From Dyadobacter sp. CY343 (GTDB lineage: Bacteria > Bacteroidota > Bacteroidia > Cytophagales > Spirosomataceae), in NCBI RefSeq assembly GCF_021390335.1, contig NZ_JAJUXK010000001.1, positions 1,488,001 through 1,552,000 on the forward strand: a stretch of DNA of 64,000 nucleotides. The letters are read 5' to 3'. Under the pieces are notes generated by a model. That model did no database searches, was not told where the DNA came from, and saw nothing but the letters and a program-made list of their open reading frames with translations. Each line of letters begins with the position of its first letter. Within the stretch, counting starts at the first letter, position 1. A program made the position numbers and the translations under genes. This document shows, one piece after another, positions 1 to 10,687 of the stretch.

Positions 1-1086
1 TACTTTGAATCGCAATATGCCTCCAAGCTTCCGTTTGGGGAATGCCGCATTTCCAATGATAAATTGAAAGCCTTACTTGGCCTGGAAGACAGCCTTGGGT
101 ATACCAGAACCTGTCTGCTGGCCAGCAAGGCATTCGAAGAGGCAATCCAGGATGCCGGTCTCACGAAAGAACAACTTTCTGACGCCGATACTGCTTTTAT
201 CTCGGCAAGTACCGTCGGAGGAATGTGCCTTACCGACCAGCTTTACGACGATGCGAATATGAAATCCAGCGGTTCAGAATACCTGGATGCGTACGGATGT
301 TCCGCACATACACTCAGGCTGGTAGACAGATATCAGATCAGCGGATTTACAGACACGATCAATACCGCTTGTTCTTCTTCGGCAAATGCCATTATGCTTG
401 GCGCGAGATTGATTAAAACCGGCCGGGCGAAGCGGGTAATCGTCGGGGGTGTTGATAGCCTTGCGAAATATACGGTCAACGGTTTCAATGCACTAAAAAT
501 CCTTTCTGAATCAGCCTGTAAGCCTTTTGATGAGAACCGCGACGGGTTGAACCTGGGCGAGGGAGCCGCATATCTTGTACTAGAATCTGAGGAATGCGCT
601 GCTGGTAAAAAAGTTTATGCAGAAATGTTGGGTTACGGCAATGCAAATGACGCATACCACCCATCCGCAATGTCGGACGAAGCAATCGGCGCTATTCGCT
701 GCATGAAAGAGGCGATTACGATGGCGGGAATTGGCTCTGAAGAGATTGATTATGTCAATGCGCACGGTACGGGCACCAATAATAATGACGACGTTGAGCT
801 GTTTGGTTTGCATGAGCTGTTTGGGGAAATACCGCCGTTCAATTCAACCAAATCGTTTACCGGACACACGCTTGGTGCGGCTGGGGCGGTAGAGGCGATT
901 TACAGTATTCTCAGCATTCTCCACTCCGAACTTTATCCGAGTCTGAATATCAGCAACCCCGTGAAAACATTCGATACGGCGCCTTTGATGGAATTCGAAG
1001 CGAACCGCCCGATACGGTACGCGCTTTCCAACTCATTCGGTTTCGGTGGAAACTGCACTTCTCTCGTTTTTGGTCGGGTTAATTAA
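1..1086 (+). CDS. Beta-ketoacyl-ACP synthase (KAS I/II, FabF-like), 5' end outside window
   Basis: The frame is open from base 1 to the TAA at 1084-1086, so about 361 residues are visible and roughly the first 50 of a usual 410-residue ketosynthase are missing. The catalytic triad is visible: the nucleophile Cys in [10 protein letters not shown], the first His in [11 protein letters not shown], and the second His in [15 protein letters not shown]. The enzyme would condense malonyl-ACP with an acyl-ACP in the cytoplasm. It diverges enough from housekeeping FabF that I think it belongs to a specialised cluster (flexirubin/aryl polyene type) extending to the left, but that is inference. Its last four bases overlap the end of the convergent mutB. 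No terminator lies between them. Confidence 0.9.
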   Translation, partial: YFESQYASKLPFGECRISNDKLKALLGLEDSLGYTRTCLLASKAFEEAIQDAGLTKEQLSDADTAFISASTVGGMCLTDQLYDDANMKSSGSEYLDAYGCSAHTLRLVDRYQISGFTDTINTACSSSANAIMLGARLIKTGRAKRVIVGGVDSLAKYTVNGFNALKILSESACKPFDENRDGLNLGEGAAYLVLESEECAAGKKVYAEMLGYGNANDAYHPSAMSDEAIGAIRCMKEAITMAGIGSEEIDYVNAHGTGTNNNDDVELFGLHELFGEIPPFNSTKSFTGHTLGAAGAVEAIYSILSILHSELYPSLNISNPVKTFDTAPLMEFEANRPIRYALSNSFGFGGNCTSLVFGRVN

Positions 1087-3227
1087 TGCTCCTGCATCAG
1101 ATCAGTAAGGATCTTTTGTGCAGCTACTGAGATAATCGTCCCCGGTCCGAAAATACCCTTCACACCCGCATCGTACAGAAACTGATAATCCTGAGGGGGA
1201 ATCACTCCGCCGGCAATCACCATAATATCAGCCCTGCCAATCACTTTAAGGGCATCGATCAGTTCGGGAATCAGCGTTTTGTGTCCCGCAGCGAGGCTGG
1301 AAGCGCCGATCACGTGCACATCATTTTCGGCAGCCTGTTGCGCCACTTCCTGTGGGGTTTGAAAAAGGGGGCCAATATCCACGTCGAAACCCAGGTCGGC
1401 GAAACTGGTGGCAATCACTTTCGCTCCTCTGTCGTGACCGTCCTGACCCATCTTAGCCACCAATATCCGCGGGCGGCGGCCTTCTATATCTGCAAAATGA
1501 TCTGAAAGCTCCCGCGCAGCTTTAAAATGCTCGTCGTCCGAGGCTTCCGCCTGATATACCCCTGAAATTGACCTGATCGTTGACTTATACCTCCCAAATT
1601 CTTTCTCCATCGCTTCTGAAATTTCACCTAATGAAGCCCTGGCCCGGGCTGCATTGATTGCCAGCGCAAGCAGGTTAGTGTCCATATTTTTTCCGCCGCT
1701 GCTCCTGCAAGCATTCGTAATCGCTTCCAGTACCGCTGCTACTTCCCTGCTATCCCGTTGCGCACGAATGCGGCTCAATGCATCAATTTGTGATTGTCTT
1801 ACTGCCTGATTATCAATTTGCAGCAGCTCAATTGCATCTTCTTCTTCAACCCTGAATTTATTTACACCCACAATAATATCCTTTCCCGAATCAATCCGGG
1901 CCTGTTTCCGGGCAGCAGCTTCCTCTATCCGCATTTTCGGTAAACCAGCTTCGATCGCTTTGGTCATTCCGCCGATCTGCTCCACTTCCTCAATCAACTG
2001 CCACGCTTTTTTTACCAGTTCATCCGTCAGAAATTCTACATAATATGAACCTCCCCAGGGATCGACGAATTGACAGATATCAGTTTCATATTGGAGAAAA
2101 AGCTGCGTATTCCGGGCAATCCGGGCTGAAAAATCAGTAGGCAAAGCCATTGCTTCATCCAGTGAATTGGTGTGTAAAGATTGCGTATGCCCCAGCACCG
2201 CAGCCAGCGCCTCTACGGTTGTCCGGGCTACATTATTGTACGGATCCTGCGCGGTAAGGCTATATCCGCTGGTCTGGCAATGCGTGCGCAGCGCCATAGA
2301 TTTTTCATTTTTTGGGTCAAACTGCCTGACGATTTTTGACCACAATAGCCTGGCAGCGCGCATTTTGGCTATTTCCATAAAATGATTCATCCCAATTCCC
2401 CAGAAAAAGGACAGCCTCGGTGCAAAATTGTCAATATCAATTCCTGCGGCAATGCCCGTTCTGATATATTCCAGTCCATCGGCCAGCGTGTAAGCCAGTT
2501 CCAGATGTGCCGGCGCGCCCGCTTCGTGCATGTGGTAACCGCTGATACTGATCGAGTTGAAACGGGGCATGAACTGCGATGTGTAAGCAAATATGTCGCC
2601 CACGATCCGCATGGAAGGCGCAGGTGGATATATATAGGTATTGCGAACCATGAATTCCTTCAAAATATCATTCTGGATCGTACCTGATAACAGTTCTTTC
2701 GAAACGCCCTGTTCTTCCGCCGCTACAATAAAAAATGCCATTATCGGAATCACAGCGCCATTCATGGTCATGGAGACAGACATTTGATCGAGCGGTATCT
2801 GATCAAAAAGCATTTTAATATCTTCTACGGTATCGATCGCAACTCCGGCTTTTCCTACATCGCCGGTAACCCTGGGATGGTCCGAGTCGTAGCCGCGGTG
2901 CGTAGCCAGGTCAAATGCAACTGACAGACCTTTTTGGCCGGCTGCAAGGTTTCGTTTGTAAAAAGCATTGGATTCGGAGGCGGTCGAAAACCCCGCATAT
3001 TGGCGGATAGTCCACGGGCGATCGAGATACATGCTGGCGTAGGGGCCCCGGAGAAATGGGGGAGTACCTGCGCCGAACGAAATATGTTCCGAACCTGCAA
3101 TATCGTCGGAAGTGAACTGGCTCGGCAGGCGAATTCCTTCGCGTGTTGTCGCAAGTTTCCCATTGCTTTTTTTGGGGGAAACAGAAGTAAATTTTTGCTC
3201 AGGAATATTCTTAAAATCCGGCTTCAT
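1083..3227 (-). CDS. mutB: Methylmalonyl-CoA mutase, large (catalytic) subunit
   Basis: 714 residues, the usual length for the catalytic subunit, which interconverts (R)-methylmalonyl-CoA and succinyl-CoA with adenosylcobalamin. The N-terminal TIM barrel carries the substrate-binding [14 protein letters not shown] segment near residues 70-85 and [13 protein letters not shown] near 350. The C-terminal cobalamin domain has the base-off DxHxxG motif as [11 protein letters not shown] near residues 592-602. The ATG at 3227 overlaps the TGA of mutA in an ATGA, so the subunits are translationally coupled. No cobalamin riboswitch is visible upstream of the pair, and the MeaB-type chaperone is not in the window. 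Confidence 0.97.
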   Translation of the reverse strand: MKPDFKNIPEQKFTSVSPKKSNGKLATTREGIRLPSQFTSDDIAGSEHISFGAGTPPFLRGPYASMYLDRPWTIRQYAGFSTASESNAFYKRNLAAGQKGLSVAFDLATHRGYDSDHPRVTGDVGKAGVAIDTVEDIKMLFDQIPLDQMSVSMTMNGAVIPIMAFFIVAAEEQGVSKELLSGTIQNDILKEFMVRNTYIYPPAPSMRIVGDIFAYTSQFMPRFNSISISGYHMHEAGAPAHLELAYTLADGLEYIRTGIAAGIDIDNFAPRLSFFWGIGMNHFMEIAKMRAARLLWSKIVRQFDPKNEKSMALRTHCQTSGYSLTAQDPYNNVARTTVEALAAVLGHTQSLHTNSLDEAMALPTDFSARIARNTQLFLQYETDICQFVDPWGGSYYVEFLTDELVKKAWQLIEEVEQIGGMTKAIEAGLPKMRIEEAAARKQARIDSGKDIIVGVNKFRVEEEDAIELLQIDNQAVRQSQIDALSRIRAQRDSREVAAVLEAITNACRSSGGKNMDTNLLALAINAARARASLGEISEAMEKEFGRYKSTIRSISGVYQAEASDDEHFKAARELSDHFADIEGRRPRILVAKMGQDGHDRGAKVIATSFADLGFDVDIGPLFQTPQEVAQQAAENDVHVIGASSLAAGHKTLIPELIDALKVIGRADIMVIAGGVIPPQDYQFLYDAGVKGIFGPGTIISVAAQKILTDLMQEH

Positions 3228-4603
3228 AATGCGTGTTGCTGATTTTTAAAACATTCGGATAGGCGGAGATCTGTTAAAAAAGGCGACGTGCCGGTCGGGG
3301 ACATATTGCCCGGATTAGAAACCGTTTCCGGCTCTGTAAAACGATTCAGTCCTACCATCAAATTCGTCCCATTCAAATCACTGATCTTTTTGTTGAGAGA
3401 TTTCCTAAGTTCTTTTTGAACAAAACCATTTTCAAAACAACTGAGTAGTCCACCCTTCTCTTCCACTTCAAGAAACAGCTCCCACGCTGCTGCGGAAAGT
3501 TGTTGAGACAGCATTTCGATACTAAAAGATCCGGCGGCAGGATCGGCGACCAGGTCGAGATATCCCTCAAAGGAAAGTACGGAAGAGGTATTCCTCGCAA
3601 TCCGGTCAGAAAGTGTGGCTGGCCTGGATAAATGATCTTGAAACCCGCTGACTGTCAACGCATCGCACCCGCCAGTCACCGCACTCATTGCCTCCGAGCT
3701 CGTGCGGATCAGATTCGTATGACTCGCGCTGTCTGAATGATAAAAGTGTGAGGTTTGCGTATGAATGTATGTGCCTGCTTGCTCGTCGGAAATTTGGTAG
3801 GCGAGCGTGATTTTATTTATTAAGTGCCTCAACGCACGTAGCTTGGCAATCTCAGTCAGGTAGGAAGTGCCAATTGAGACAGAGAAAAAGAGCTCATTAA
3901 ATGCCTGCGCGGCAGACAAACCGGCATTGGTCAGAAGATCCATATAGGTAACCGCGCAGGAAAGTGTAAAGGCAAGCTCCTGAACGGGATCTGCACCATT
4001 ATTATGGTAAATGTGAGATTCAACCATAACCGAACGAAAGCCTGGCAAGCGTAAGGTATCTCCACTCAAACTGACCACAGAACTTAGAAATGGTTCGAAC
4101 GAGGCGCCGGTCCGCATCCGGTTTGCAATAGGATCAGATGCAATTCCTCCCTTTAATTGATAACCAGTATTTCCTGACAGCCGCTGAAAGAGCTCGTGAG
4201 CGGGCTGGGTACTTTTAAAGAAAAAAGTATGATCGCTCAGACGAATATCTTTAAACAATCTCAAAAAATCATGTGCGGAAAGCATATTGCCGCCCAGCTC
4301 GATCCATGCACCGTCGCCACCGGAACTAAGCGCATTTTTGATTTCAGTATTGGTATTTGTAGTGTCCTCAAACCGGATACATGGAAGATTGAGCCAGCTA
4401 GGAACAGATTTCTGACATTGCTGCATCGCTGATATTTGCTCCACATCCAGATCCTGGGCGGTGCTATACGCTTCTACTGAAATTGCGCCTGCAACGTTGT
4501 ATTTCGATAGCAAATCGAATTTATCCTTCAATTCTCTCTGCGCCTGTTTCTCCCAGACAGCCTTATCCGCCGGCGCGAAATCTGCAAAAAGTGAGCTGGA
4601 CAT
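3224..4603 (-). CDS. mutA: Methylmalonyl-CoA mutase, small (non-catalytic) subunit
   Basis: 459 residues related to the TIM-barrel part of the large subunit (for example the segment with [20 protein letters not shown]), but without the DxHxxG cobalamin motif. The chain stops soon after the barrel, so it lacks the C-terminal flavodoxin-like domain found in longer small subunits of about 620 residues. It would pair with MutB as the structural half of the heterodimer. It is the first gene of the operon and starts at the ATG at 4603. The 237 bases separating it from the divergent dnaA hold the promoter region for both. Confidence 0.92.
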   Translation of the reverse strand: MSSSLFADFAPADKAVWEKQAQRELKDKFDLLSKYNVAGAISVEAYSTAQDLDVEQISAMQQCQKSVPSWLNLPCIRFEDTTNTNTEIKNALSSGGDGAWIELGGNMLSAHDFLRLFKDIRLSDHTFFFKSTQPAHELFQRLSGNTGYQLKGGIASDPIANRMRTGASFEPFLSSVVSLSGDTLRLPGFRSVMVESHIYHNNGADPVQELAFTLSCAVTYMDLLTNAGLSAAQAFNELFFSVSIGTSYLTEIAKLRALRHLINKITLAYQISDEQAGTYIHTQTSHFYHSDSASHTNLIRTSSEAMSAVTGGCDALTVSGFQDHLSRPATLSDRIARNTSSVLSFEGYLDLVADPAAGSFSIEMLSQQLSAAAWELFLEVEEKGGLLSCFENGFVQKELRKSLNKKISDLNGTNLMVGLNRFTEPETVSNPGNMSPTGTSPFLTDLRLSECFKNQQHAL

Positions 4604-4785
4604 AGTCGGTTTGGCTTAGGGAAAAAGTGAGCGATATGAGCAAATCTACAAATTTGAACCCATACTTTTTGGTGAGATACTATACGTAAAATAAAACCGC
4701 ATCGCCCGATTTTTTAATCCGTCTGTTTTTATCAATTGGCTTGGAGTTCGGGCATAATGGTATTAAATTGAACCCTGGACCAATC

Positions 4786-4814
4786 TTGACAGATCAGGTA
4801 TTTTTATATCTTTG
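4786..4814 (+). promoter_or_regulatory. Bacteroidota-type promoter of dnaA
   Basis: TTG at 4786-4788, 18 bases, then TATCTTTG at 4807-4814, a perfect match to TAnnTTTG. Transcription would begin near 4821, about 20 bases before the proposed dnaA start, leaving a very short leader. Confidence 0.6.
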
Positions 4815-4840
4815 CCGTCCCTTAAACAAAAATCTGAGTC

Positions 4841-6283
4841 TTGGTTAATTACACATTGGAAAGAGTTAACACACATACAGAAGTGGACCACGTCTGGAAT
4901 GCCTGTCTGAGGATCGTTCAGCAGCACATTCCTGACGAAAGTTTTAAGACGTGGTTCGAGCCGATTCGGCCGCTGCGACTGTATGGAAAAGTGCTCACTA
5001 TCCAGGTTCCGAGCCAGTTTTTTTATGAGTGGCTGGAAGATAATTACGTAAACCTGCTCCGGAAAGCGCTGGATTATGCGATCGGACGGGACGGCATGCT
5101 GGAATATTCGATCATTGTCGATAAGGGAAACGACAAGCACCAGCCGCTTACCATGAATGTGTCGACGCCGAAGTCACCGAACTATTCCAAGCCGGATAAT
5201 TTCGCTACCGACCCGCGCCTGGGCTCGAATCATAAAAGCAAGGACCAGGATTCAATGAATCTGGACACTTATCTGAACCCAAACTACTCATTTGATAATT
5301 TTATCGAAGGGGACTGTAACAGGCTCGCTCGCTCGGCCGGTTTTGCTGTTGCGCAACGTCCTGGTCTGACGTCGTTTAACCCGTTGATGATGTACGGTGG
5401 GGTAGGATTGGGAAAAACGCATTTGGTGCAGGCGATCGGAAATTACATTATGAACCACTATGAAAATAAGCTGGTACTGTATGTGTCTTCCGAAAAATTT
5501 ACGAACCAGTTTATTAATTCGATAAAAAATAATACCCTGCAGGACTTCACTGATTTCTATATGAAAGTGGATGTACTAGCCATTGATGATGTTCAGTTTT
5601 TGTCAGGAAAAGAAAAAACGCAGGATACCTTCTTTCATATCTTCAACCATTTGCACCAGCTCGGAAAGCAGATCATCATGACGAGCGACCGGCCTCCGCG
5701 AGAGCTGCAGGGCTTGCAGGATCGTTTGCTATCCCGCTTTAAATGGGGACTTACCGCCGATTTGCAGGCACCTGATTATGAAACCCGGATCGCGATCATT
5801 CAGAAAAAGATCCAGTCGGAAGGTATTTATATTGATTACGATGTAATCGAATACATCGCACACAGTGTTAATTCCAATGTAAGGGAGTTAGAGGGTGTGA
5901 TCGTTTCATTGATGGCCCAGGCTTCGCTTACGCGCCGGGAAATCGATGTGGAGCTGGCGAAGAATACGCTGAAAAATATCGTCATGAATGAAAATAAGGA
6001 AGTCACTATTGATACGATTCAAGAAGTGATCGCCGATTATTTTCAGGTAACGATTGCAGACCTTAAAAGTAAAAGTCGCAAAAAAGAAGTGGTGTACCCA
6101 CGGCAGCTGGCAATGTTCCTTGCCAAAGAATATACAGATCTTCCTTTGAAGTCAATCGGGTACCATTTTGGTGGCCGCGATCATAGTACAGTCATCCATT
6201 CTATACAAAGTATCAACCTGCTGATGGACGAAACGCCGGACGTGGAAGAAACTTTACAGAAGCTTCGCAGTTACTTTAAGTAG
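4841..6283 (+). CDS. dnaA: Chromosomal replication initiator DnaA
   Basis: About 480 residues. DnaA binds DnaA boxes at oriC and opens the origin in its ATP form. The N-terminal domain I is followed by a variable linker near residues 105-140, an AAA+ core with Walker A GGVGLGKTH near residue 187 and Walker B LAIDDVQF near 246, and the C-terminal helix-turn-helix with GGRDHSTVIHSI near 444. No ATG lies near the natural N-terminus. TTG at 4841 or TTG at 4856 are the only sensible starts, and the promoter just upstream fits either. The gene is not next to dnaN, and I see no DnaA-box cluster beside it. Confidence 0.97.
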   Translation: MVNYTLERVNTHTEVDHVWNACLRIVQQHIPDESFKTWFEPIRPLRLYGKVLTIQVPSQFFYEWLEDNYVNLLRKALDYAIGRDGMLEYSIIVDKGNDKHQPLTMNVSTPKSPNYSKPDNFATDPRLGSNHKSKDQDSMNLDTYLNPNYSFDNFIEGDCNRLARSAGFAVAQRPGLTSFNPLMMYGGVGLGKTHLVQAIGNYIMNHYENKLVLYVSSEKFTNQFINSIKNNTLQDFTDFYMKVDVLAIDDVQFLSGKEKTQDTFFHIFNHLHQLGKQIIMTSDRPPRELQGLQDRLLSRFKWGLTADLQAPDYETRIAIIQKKIQSEGIYIDYDVIEYIAHSVNSNVRELEGVIVSLMAQASLTRREIDVELAKNTLKNIVMNENKEVTIDTIQEVIADYFQVTIADLKSKSRKKEVVYPRQLAMFLAKEYTDLPLKSIGYHFGGRDHSTVIHSIQSINLLMDETPDVEETLQKLRSYFK

Positions 6284-6331
6284 CATCTTACGTCTAAAGG
6301 GTCAGGAATATTCTCACTTGACTCTGAAACG

Positions 6332-7312
6332 TTGGTCCCGATCCTATTAAACCGCAATGAAATTAACGATGCAGCCTGGAACAGACTGGTAGAAAAGTCC
6401 GGGCAAAGCATTATTTACGCCTTCACTTTTTACCTCGATCTGGTATGCAGCGACTGGAAAGCGCTCGTCTGGTCTTCCGCGGGCGAATATGAGATCATTA
6501 TGCCGCTGTCGGTCCGCCGGAAATGGGGCTTTGAAATCGTTTACCAGCCGCATTTTTGCCAGTATCTGGGTGTTTTTTCTCAACGGCCAGTTACTGCCGA
6601 AGAGATCGCTGCTTTCCTGGCTCAGCTCAATAAGCATTACCGCTACATATCGGCTTATCATTTTAATCCCGATAATCATGAAGTATTGCGGGCTCAGCTT
6701 AGTCAGATTGCAGGTATCAAGGTTGAGGAGCAAAAAACACATTGGCTTCCTCTGGATCAGCAATATGAGAAAATAGCAAATGGCTATTCCAGGGACCGCG
6801 TGCGGAATTTAAAACGCTCGGAGAAGTCCAGGTGGCGCTATTCGGTCAGCAATCACATTCACCCGCTGATTTTTCTCTTTGTAAATCACCACGCGCGCCG
6901 GATCCCGGGAGGTATTAGTCACGCTTCATATCAGACGCTGGAAGCGCTATTTAAAAGTCTGAGCCGAATGCAATGCTGCGATCTGTGGTATGCGCATCGG
7001 GACGGGGTTATTCACGCGGGTATCCTGATGATCCGGTTTAGGGGAAAAGCTGTGTTTCTGTTTAATGCGGCCGATGAGATCGGCAGGAAAGATAATGCGA
7101 GGACTTTTTTGTTGGATAGCTATATCAAGCTACACGAAGAGAGCGATTTGATCTTAGACTTCGAAAGTCCGATGAAAAGCTCCATCGCATCTTTTTATAA
7201 GAGTTTTGGCAGCACTACCGTGCCTTTCTGGAAGATATCCAAGAACCGATTGCCATTTCCGCTCAGGCAGATACAGCATTGGAGAAAACGGAATAAACTC
7301 AGAACCAGGTAA
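6332..7312 (+). CDS. FemAB/GNAT-like acyltransferase-fold protein
   Basis: 326 residues from a TTG start; the frame has a stop at 6281-6283, which is the dnaA stop, and no ATG occurs until 6499. There is no signal peptide or membrane segment. The layout, with an aromatic N-terminal half, a central basic DRVRNLKRSEKSRW segment and the C-terminal FESPMKSSIASFYKSFGS, resembles the double-GNAT fold of FemAB-like or BioF2-like proteins that move acyl or aminoacyl groups. The substrate cannot be read from the sequence. It follows dnaA by 48 bases and may be co-transcribed. Its 3' end overlaps the convergent DUF3108 gene by 14 bases. Confidence 0.7.
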   Translation: MVPILLNRNEINDAAWNRLVEKSGQSIIYAFTFYLDLVCSDWKALVWSSAGEYEIIMPLSVRRKWGFEIVYQPHFCQYLGVFSQRPVTAEEIAAFLAQLNKHYRYISAYHFNPDNHEVLRAQLSQIAGIKVEEQKTHWLPLDQQYEKIANGYSRDRVRNLKRSEKSRWRYSVSNHIHPLIFLFVNHHARRIPGGISHASYQTLEALFKSLSRMQCCDLWYAHRDGVIHAGILMIRFRGKAVFLFNAADEIGRKDNARTFLLDSYIKLHEESDLILDFESPMKSSIASFYKSFGSTTVPFWKISKNRLPFPLRQIQHWRKRNKLRTR

Positions 7313-8102
7313 TTTCTTTACGCAAACCTCTGTATGATTTCAAGTCCATTTCCAACGAGCCGATTTTAAGTTCTACCTCGGCTTTTACCGGTATCTTGTT
7401 GGAATCGTCTGTAACCCACAGTCGCATTGCCCCTTCATCCTTGAAAAATTTATTGGTAGGAATCAGTGGGTTAATTCTCAAAACGCGTGTTTTTCCAAAT
7501 TTGGTTTTGATCACATCTTTCCCCACATATCTGACGCGCAGTTTATAAACTTCTCCGTCGAAAAAAGTAGGTACTTCAATAATCTCGCCTTCGGATACTT
7601 TTTCGAAGTTGACCGTGCGCAAAAAGAAGTAGCCGCTGATAATATCGTGTATATTATTGGGGACTGCGAAAGTCTTCGTTTCGTCCTTTACGCTGGATAC
7701 AGCCTGATCTCTCTGGTGATTAAACATCACCTTTTCCTCTTTTTTATACTTGTTTTCCTGAATTTGCCGCTCAAACATTTGTGGTAGAATAGCCGTGGTA
7801 TCAATATAGGAACGCCAGGTATCTCTAACCTTCGAGATCAGATCAAATGCGCCCACGGTTCGGCCGGTTACATTCACGCGATAACAGGGGCGGCTATTGA
7901 TCATCGAGATATTCTTAGAAATCTCGACTTTTGCCTCAGCTGCATTGATAAATCCGTAGTGGACGCGGTATTCAACACGCTCTCCCGTACCAAAACTTTT
8001 GTTGGAAACTACTCGGTTTTCGGCAGATTCTCCTTCCATTTGACGGAAAGAAAATAGAAACAATAAGATTGAAGCGGCTAATATCGAAATGGCTATCTTC
8101 AT
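7299..8102 (-). CDS. DUF3108 family exported protein
   Basis: 267 residues with an N-terminal hydrophobic segment at about residues 2-18 that looks like a signal peptide or anchor. The body matches the DUF3108 pattern: GERVEYRVHYGFINAAEA near the N-terminus, a central VRDTWRSYIDTTAILPQMFE, and the C-terminal strand-rich part with LRVRYVGKD and WVTDDSNKIPVKAEVEL. The family has a predicted beta-rich periplasmic fold and no known reaction. It lies 13 bases downstream of the metallopeptidase gene and is probably in the same transcript. Confidence 0.82.
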   Translation of the reverse strand: MKIAISILAASILLFLFSFRQMEGESAENRVVSNKSFGTGERVEYRVHYGFINAAEAKVEISKNISMINSRPCYRVNVTGRTVGAFDLISKVRDTWRSYIDTTAILPQMFERQIQENKYKKEEKVMFNHQRDQAVSSVKDETKTFAVPNNIHDIISGYFFLRTVNFEKVSEGEIIEVPTFFDGEVYKLRVRYVGKDVIKTKFGKTRVLRINPLIPTNKFFKDEGAMRLWVTDDSNKIPVKAEVELKIGSLEMDLKSYRGLRKEITWF

Positions 8103-8115
8103 ACTAATCAGATTA

Positions 8116-9153
8116 TTACATAGAGGGGTACTGCTTTTTTAAATATTGCAGGTAAGCTTTCAGGTCACCCGCGAACTTGCTTTCAAACTCTTTCAAAAAT
8201 ATTTCTTGCTTCGATTTATAAGTCAGGTAACTGATAAAGTATGCATTGTTAGGCAGTTTATCGTCGGCAAGTCGTTTTTTTGTTGTTAACGTTTGGGTCC
8301 CCGAAAGAAGTGTGTCCGTGTCATCAATGATCTGTCTGATCAACTGCTTCTTCAAAGTATCCTTTCGGGCATCCGCAGCTTGTTCATTTCCAAATGTTTT
8401 GTATAAACTATCAAGTCGCACCGTCCCGCGCAGCATGTGCTGCGAATAGGCGTCGTTATATTTTTTCGAATATTCATAAGTCCGCATTTCGGGAGATTCA
8501 GCTCCATATTTATATTTCAAAAATCGGATCGCGCCCTGGTCTCCTACGAAACTTGCCAGGTTCTCATTCAGTTCAAGATTGTTTTTGACAAAAAGTGTAC
8601 CATGCGTAAGCTCGTGCAGGATCAGATTTGCCAGGCTGCCGTCCTTCCTTTTCAGCATACTGGAAAGGATCGGATCTTTGAGGTAGCCCAACGTCGACCA
8701 CGCAGAAACGTCCCCGATATCAGTATCCAGCCCTTTTTTGATCAGCTCCTTTTCCTCGGAAACTGCTCTGGTAGAATCGAAAAAGCCTTTGTAAGGAAAA
8801 GTCCCGACGATAGGGAAGTGCCACTCGTGAGGTTCAATTTTGTATCTCTCAGAAGCGGTGATCAGCCAGATCAGCGGACGACCGTGCTGGTTGTAAAAAG
8901 TAGTATAGTTTTCAGAAGGTTCAAGACCAAGCGAATCCACACCAAACTGCTTGATTTCCTGTATCAAACGGATCCTTCTTTTGAGCGAGTCGGGGAAATT
9001 CTGATCGGCCAGGATATCGTCTACCTTCTCTACATTCATCAAAATACTGATCTGTCCGCGCGCCTGCATGAAGCCGTAAGAGAGTACATCGTAATAAAAG
9101 ATACTCAGTAACAGAATGAGAGCCAGCAAGGCCAGTAATATCTTCTTAATCAA
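8116..9153 (-). CDS. Membrane-anchored zinc aminopeptidase (DUF2265/Aminopep family)
   Basis: 345 residues with one N-terminal transmembrane segment (about residues 4-24), so the catalytic part faces the periplasm. The zinc site is HELTH at residues 180-184, with a probable third ligand in NENLAS (E197). The upstream VSAWSTLGYLKDPILSSML is typical of this putative aminopeptidase family, which is otherwise known mainly in proteobacteria. The function is inferred from the family; the peptide substrate is unknown. First gene of a two-gene unit with the DUF3108 protein. Confidence 0.82.
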   Translation of the reverse strand: MIKKILLALLALILLLSIFYYDVLSYGFMQARGQISILMNVEKVDDILADQNFPDSLKRRIRLIQEIKQFGVDSLGLEPSENYTTFYNQHGRPLIWLITASERYKIEPHEWHFPIVGTFPYKGFFDSTRAVSEEKELIKKGLDTDIGDVSAWSTLGYLKDPILSSMLKRKDGSLANLILHELTHGTLFVKNNLELNENLASFVGDQGAIRFLKYKYGAESPEMRTYEYSKKYNDAYSQHMLRGTVRLDSLYKTFGNEQAADARKDTLKKQLIRQIIDDTDTLLSGTQTLTTKKRLADDKLPNNAYFISYLTYKSKQEIFLKEFESKFAGDLKAYLQYLKKQYPSM

Positions 9154-9546
9154 TGGAAGCGTATTTTTTCAAGATTGTTAATGTAAAAAGGCCAGCTTTA
9201 ACCTGCCTCAGCGGCGCAAATCTAATTAAAAGCTGCGAGCCGGTAAGATATCAATAAAATAAGTAATTTTCCGGATACATATCATGGATCTGAGGTAAAC
9301 GCGCGACTTGCTTTACCTTAAAATCAATGAAATTAACCATTTGAAAACTAGCAATTTGCCTGACTGTTAGCTAACGATTTAGGAATGAGCTTTAAGCCAT
9401 AAAAAGCATCATTTTTTGCCGAATACTACATTGCTTTATGCTCTGAATTTACTAAATTTACAATTAGAAAAAGACCAGTTTTCAAGCGGTTTTTGTACTG
9501 CAAAAGCCGCTTTTTCTATGTACAAACTAACTTTTTGTCACCATTT
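9154..9546. other. Intergenic region between metallopeptidase gene and recA
   Basis: 393 bases between divergent genes. It contains a probable recA promoter (9431-9460) and a small inverted repeat, AGGTAAA at 9293-9299 and TTTACCT at 9312-9318 with a 12-base loop. I see no LexA-like palindrome and no coding frame. An in-frame TTG at 9493 would extend RecA by 18 residues but does not fit the family. Confidence 0.6.
9431..9460 (+). promoter_or_regulatory. Candidate recA promoter
   Basis: TTG at 9431-9433, 19 bases, then TAAATTTA at 9453-9460, which matches seven of eight positions of TAnnTTTG. It lies about 87 bases before the recA ATG. Confidence 0.38.
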
Positions 9547-10614
9547 ATGGCACAACCAATTTCCGATAAGGACAACAAACTAAAAGCATTACAGACCACA
9601 CTTGAAAAGCTGGACAAAACTTATGGTAAAGGCACAGTAATGCGCCTGAGCGACAGTAAGGTTTTGGATATTCCGGTTATCTCTACAGGGTCGCTCGGGC
9701 TTGACCTGGCATTAGGAGTAGGAGGCGTGCCGAGAGGTCGCGTCGTTGAGATATATGGCCCGGAATCTTCGGGTAAAACAACGCTGTCAATGCATTGCAT
9801 TGCAGAGGCACAAAAGAAAGGCGGCCTGGCAGCATTTATTGATGCAGAGCACGCTTTTGACAGGGCGTATGCTGAAAAGCTTGGTATTGATACAAGTAAT
9901 TTGCTGATCTCCCAGCCTGACAATGGCGAGCAAGCACTTGAAATCGCAGAACATCTGATCAGCAGCGGGGCTGTGGATATTATCGTAATTGACTCCGTCG
10001 CTGCACTTGTTCCAAGAGCAGAGCTTGAAGGTGAAATGGGTGAAAGCAAAATGGGTTTGCAGGCAAGATTAATGTCACAGGCCCTTCGCAAGCTAACCGG
10101 CGTAATTAACAAAACCGGCTGCTGCTGTATATTCATCAACCAGTTGAGAGAAAAAATCGGTGTGATGTTCGGGAACCCTGAAACTACTACCGGTGGTAAT
10201 GCACTGAAATACTACGCTTCGGTGCGTCTGGATATTCGCCGCGTCGGACAGATTAAAGAAAGCGCTGACCAGATCCTGGGTAACCGTACCCGTGTGAAAG
10301 TGGTGAAAAATAAAGTTGCGCCTCCATTTAAAGTGGTAGAGTTCGACATTATGTATGGTGAAGGTATTTCTAAAGTAGGTGAAGTAATTGACCTTGCTGT
10401 GGAACTGGAAATCGTTAAGAAAGCCGGTTCATGGTTCAGCTATGATGGAAACAGGCTAGGACAGGGTAGGGACGCGGTTAAAACGCTTTTGAAAGACAAT
10501 CCTGAGCTACTGGACGAACTGGAAGCCAAAGTGCGCGGGAAAGTAAGTAACGAGCCCGATTCTTTGATCGACACCAGTGAGCCAAACATTGTAGACGAAG
10601 GAGCACCATTATAA
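9547..10614 (+). CDS. recA: Recombinase RecA
   Basis: 355 residues from the ATG at 9547, where [11 protein letters not shown] aligns with normal RecA N-termini. RecA forms ATP-dependent filaments on single-stranded DNA for strand exchange and for triggering SOS autocleavage. Walker A is GPESSGKTT near residues 71-79, IDAEHAFD follows, [10 protein letters not shown] is Walker B, and [10 protein letters not shown] and [19 protein letters not shown] form the DNA-binding loops. The C-terminal tail is acidic, as usual. A terminator follows directly. Confidence 0.98.
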   Translation: MAQPISDKDNKLKALQTTLEKLDKTYGKGTVMRLSDSKVLDIPVISTGSLGLDLALGVGGVPRGRVVEIYGPESSGKTTLSMHCIAEAQKKGGLAAFIDAEHAFDRAYAEKLGIDTSNLLISQPDNGEQALEIAEHLISSGAVDIIVIDSVAALVPRAELEGEMGESKMGLQARLMSQALRKLTGVINKTGCCCIFINQLREKIGVMFGNPETTTGGNALKYYASVRLDIRRVGQIKESADQILGNRTRVKVVKNKVAPPFKVVEFDIMYGEGISKVGEVIDLAVELEIVKKAGSWFSYDGNRLGQGRDAVKTLLKDNPELLDELEAKVRGKVSNEPDSLIDTSEPNIVDEGAPL

Positions 10615-10633
10615 TTTGAGATTATCGTAAAGT

Positions 10634-10667
10634 AAAAATGCCCTGCTTTAAAACAGGGCATTTTTTG
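10634..10667. terminator. Bidirectional rho-independent terminator after recA
   Basis: AAAAATGCCCTG pairs with CAGGGCATTTTTT around an eight-base loop, with A-tracts and T-tracts on both sides. It would end recA from the left and the MoxR-like gene from the right. Confidence 0.88.
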
Positions 10668-10687
10668 TTGATATCGAGTTCTATAAC

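Noticed and set aside
4604..4840. Cobalamin riboswitch upstream of mutAB
   Set aside because: The region lacks the conserved B12-box and the length needed, and has instead a dnaA promoter in the opposite direction.
8437..9111. Open frame of 224 codons opposite the metallopeptidase gene
   Set aside because: The minus-strand gene carries a clear HELTH zinc site and a membrane anchor; the opposite frame shows no domain.
9493..9546. TTG start extending RecA by 18 residues
   Set aside because: RecA proteins start close to the ATG at 9547; the added residues are aromatic and unlike any RecA N-terminus.
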